From a virus: 31,477 nt of DNA. The DNA is taken from positions 1 to 31,477 of the IMG/VR virus record IMGVR_UViG_3300037485_000094; one strand, written 5' to 3'. Of the stretch, positions 30,495-31,477 are shown in pieces. The notes under the pieces are model-generated. The model saw nothing but the letters and a program-made list of their open reading frames with translations, had not been told where the DNA came from and did no database searches. Within the stretch, counting starts at the first letter, position 1. Each line of letters starts with the position of its first letter. The translations under genes and the position numbers were made by a program.

Positions 30495-30766
30495 CTTTTT
30501 AAGTTTCTTTCAAATTGTCTTCTTTCGATTTCGTTTTTTTGCTTTTCGAAGGTAAGATAGGTAAGACATTTAGTAAGTTTGAGGTTGGTAATGTCGTCAA
30601 ATCTTGTAACATCTCCTTTAGCGAGTGCATATACTGATTGATACCATCCCCATCGTTTTGCAAATTGAGTTGTTTCTGAAAAGTCGTTGTTAGCGTCTTG
30701 TCCTTCTTCATCTGGCTCTCCAAATAATTCAGAGTAGCCTGCAGTAACTCGTTTCCTAAACTCCAA
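30491..30766 (-). CDS. Tail assembly chaperone, -1 frame extension (frameshift product)
   Basis: This reading has no ATG; it starts at a TTG directly after a run of nine T (30773-30765 on the minus strand). In the zero frame the ribosome reads G-TT TTT TTT TGG; slipping back one base on T TTT TTT gives LEFRKRVTAGYSELFGEPDE and so on. The product contains TQFAKRWGWYQSVYALAKGD and a C-terminal charged helix, resembling the second-frame part of tail chaperones in Bacteroidota phages. Joined to the first 167 residues of the zero frame it would be about 258 aa. Its TGA overlaps the next ATG as ATGA. An indel in the T-run is the alternative. Confidence 0.68.
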   Translation of the reverse strand: MEFRKRVTAGYSELFGEPDEEGQDANNDFSETTQFAKRWGWYQSVYALAKGDVTRFDDITNLKLTKCLTYLTFEKQKNEIERRQFERNLKR

Positions 30767-31266
30767 AAAAAAACACTACTTGCAATCACTACGTCAAGTG
30801 GAGCAAACTTCATTAACTCTTGGAAGTCTTTATTAGGTTCGTAAGGAATTATATCGTATTTATCTTTTCGTCTGTTAATAATTGGTCTATACATTACCGC
30901 CATTGCTTTATGGTAGTTATCCCAACTCGTTAAATGATTCTCTAAATCAACGTACTCACCAAAAGAAATTGCTTCAAGTTCTGGAATGAATCCAAAGTCT
31001 AACTGACCTTCTTCTGCTTTAATTGTAAACGTTGCTTGGAACTTAGGTTTCTCTGAGAATAGTTTAGTGAAATGTGCTATTAACTCATTCAAGCTCGTTA
31101 GCTTCATTTTAACTACGTCTTTAAGTTCTATTCCACAGAATATCTCTATCATCTTTTGAGCTACAAATTGCTCATCGTTGGAATCTGCCTGAACTCTTAG
31201 GAAGTCCTGATAGTGTTTAAGTGGAATTTCACTTAGTGTTGAAGGTACGTTGATTTCTAACTTCAT
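30499..31266 (-). CDS. Tail assembly chaperone, zero-frame product
   Basis: A 255-aa protein starting MKLEINVPSTLSEIPLKHYQ. The N-terminal 167 residues (KMIEIFCGIELKDVVKMKLT, EYVDLENHLTSWDNYHKAMA, LMKFAPLDVVIASSVFF) would be shared with the frameshift product. The C-terminal 88 residues in this frame (NDGDGINQYMHSLKEMLQDL among them) also look protein-like, so one DNA stretch of about 265 bases seems to encode two tails. These chaperones coat the tape measure during tail assembly, as lambda G and GT do. It is preceded by a late bipartite element. Confidence 0.7.
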   Translation of the reverse strand: MKLEINVPSTLSEIPLKHYQDFLRVQADSNDEQFVAQKMIEIFCGIELKDVVKMKLTSLNELIAHFTKLFSEKPKFQATFTIKAEEGQLDFGFIPELEAISFGEYVDLENHLTSWDNYHKAMAVMYRPIINRRKDKYDIIPYEPNKDFQELMKFAPLDVVIASSVFFWSLGNELLQATLNYLESQMKKDKTLTTTFQKQLNLQNDGDGINQYMHSLKEMLQDLTTLPTSNLLNVLPILPSKSKKTKSKEDNLKET

Positions 31267-31270
31267 AATA

Positions 31271-31299
31271 TATAAACTTATTTGTTCTTGTTTTGTTGC
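31271..31299 (-). promoter_or_regulatory. Late bipartite element, copy 1 (tail module)
   Basis: Minus strand GCAACA (31299-31294), 13 bases, TAAGTTTATA (31280-31271), 4 bases, ATG of the chaperone gene. The upstream half overlaps the end of the 60-aa gene. Confidence 0.75.
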
Positions 31300-31460
31300 A
31301 CTGTTATAATGTCAAAGGCTGCAGTTAACATTTGAAAGTGTCTGCGTATTTGCATAACGTCATCGAATACTATTCTAATTCGTTTTCCTGTACGTTGATA
31401 GATGTAGTCTTCAACTACTCTTTGCATCATTGGTAAATCATCTGATGTTGTATTGTCCAT
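31278..31460 (-). CDS. Small hypothetical protein between terminase and tail genes, 60 aa
   Basis: A helical protein starting MDNTTSDDLPMMQRVVEDYI, with a basic centre (YQRTGKRIRIVF). Its start overlaps the terminase end by 23 bases in the closed circle. No domain recognised. Position between packaging and tail chaperone genes is consistent with a small morphogenesis factor. The gene end contains the upstream half of late element copy 1. Confidence 0.65.
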   Translation of the reverse strand: MDNTTSDDLPMMQRVVEDYIYQRTGKRIRIVFDDVMQIRRHFQMLTAAFDIITVQQNKNK

Positions 31461-31477
31461 AGTTCTTTTTTAAACCT
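31391..31477. repeat. Terminal redundancy, right copy
   Basis: The partner of bases 1-87, with T at the two positions where the left copy has C. It contains the intact start of the 60-aa gene and a fragment of the terminase end (31438-31477). Confidence 0.9.

Noticed and set aside
30491-30766. Separate gene starting at TTG rather than a frameshift product
   Set aside because: No initiation signal precedes the TTG, and it sits exactly at the end of a T9 slippery run in the correct -1 phase. It remains a minor alternative.
1-31477. Integrase, repressor, tRNA genes or CRISPR array
   Set aside because: I looked for tyrosine/serine recombinase motifs, CI-like regulators next to divergent promoters, cloverleaf sequences and regularly spaced repeats and found none I could support.

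Overview
The window is one AT-rich, gene-dense phage genome with every supported gene on the minus strand, so transcription runs from high to low coordinates. The first 87 bases reappear at the end (31391-31477) with two differences, so the contig closes into a circle of about 31,390 bp. The morphogenesis genes (HK97-type capsid, tape measure, tail tube, head-tail proteins) indicate a siphovirus-like tailed phage. The host is probably a member of Bacteroidota, most likely Flavobacteriia. Evidence for this is the -7 box TAnnTTTG, with TTTG at the -33 position in the two best cases, the scarcity of Shine-Dalgarno sequences, the low GC content, and protein families I recognise from flavobacterial and Bacteroides phages. 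No integrase, excisionase or CI-type repressor was recognised, so a lytic lifestyle is likely.

Early/replication region (12713 down to 4435). A near-consensus Bacteroidota promoter (12748-12778) starts a run of very small genes, several with membrane segments, ending in a DnaA-like DNA-binding protein. A 129-base noncoding gap (10930-11058) follows. It holds a -7 box, a strongly structured RNA and a U-tract, placed just ahead of the replication genes (DUF1376-like initiator, DnaB-type ATPase). Next come an N6/N4 DNA methyltransferase, a short C5 methyltransferase, NinG, a PD-(D/E)XK nuclease, then an ERF annealing protein with a YqaJ-type exonuclease (own promoter), a DUF736/SSB-like protein and a terminator at 4421-4445.

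Late region (4356 down to 48, through the circle junction, then 31460 down to 13063). It opens with a small ECF-sized sigma factor, followed by a ParB-methyltransferase fusion, small and large terminase, a tail assembly chaperone with an apparent -1 frameshift, tail genes, tape measure, XkdF-type protease, scaffold, major capsid, tail tube, portal, connector, receptor-binding protein, holin, GH108 endolysin, a probable one-piece spanin and a metallophosphoesterase. A strong terminator lies at 13000-13026.

The most notable unlisted signal is a four-copy bipartite element on the minus strand, GCAACA-N13-TAAGTTTATA. It has exactly the same spacing at all four sites and sits just before the genes that open the late modules (tail, protease, scaffold/capsid, portal). 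It has the geometry of a promoter (GCAACA-17-TTTATA), and three copies lie only 4 nt from an ATG. I infer a phage-specific late promoter, possibly read by the phage's own sigma factor and giving nearly leaderless mRNAs. Other strong observations are the dual-coded frameshift in the chaperone gene, the structured RNA before the replication genes, and a 22-bp tandem duplication that copies a start codon.
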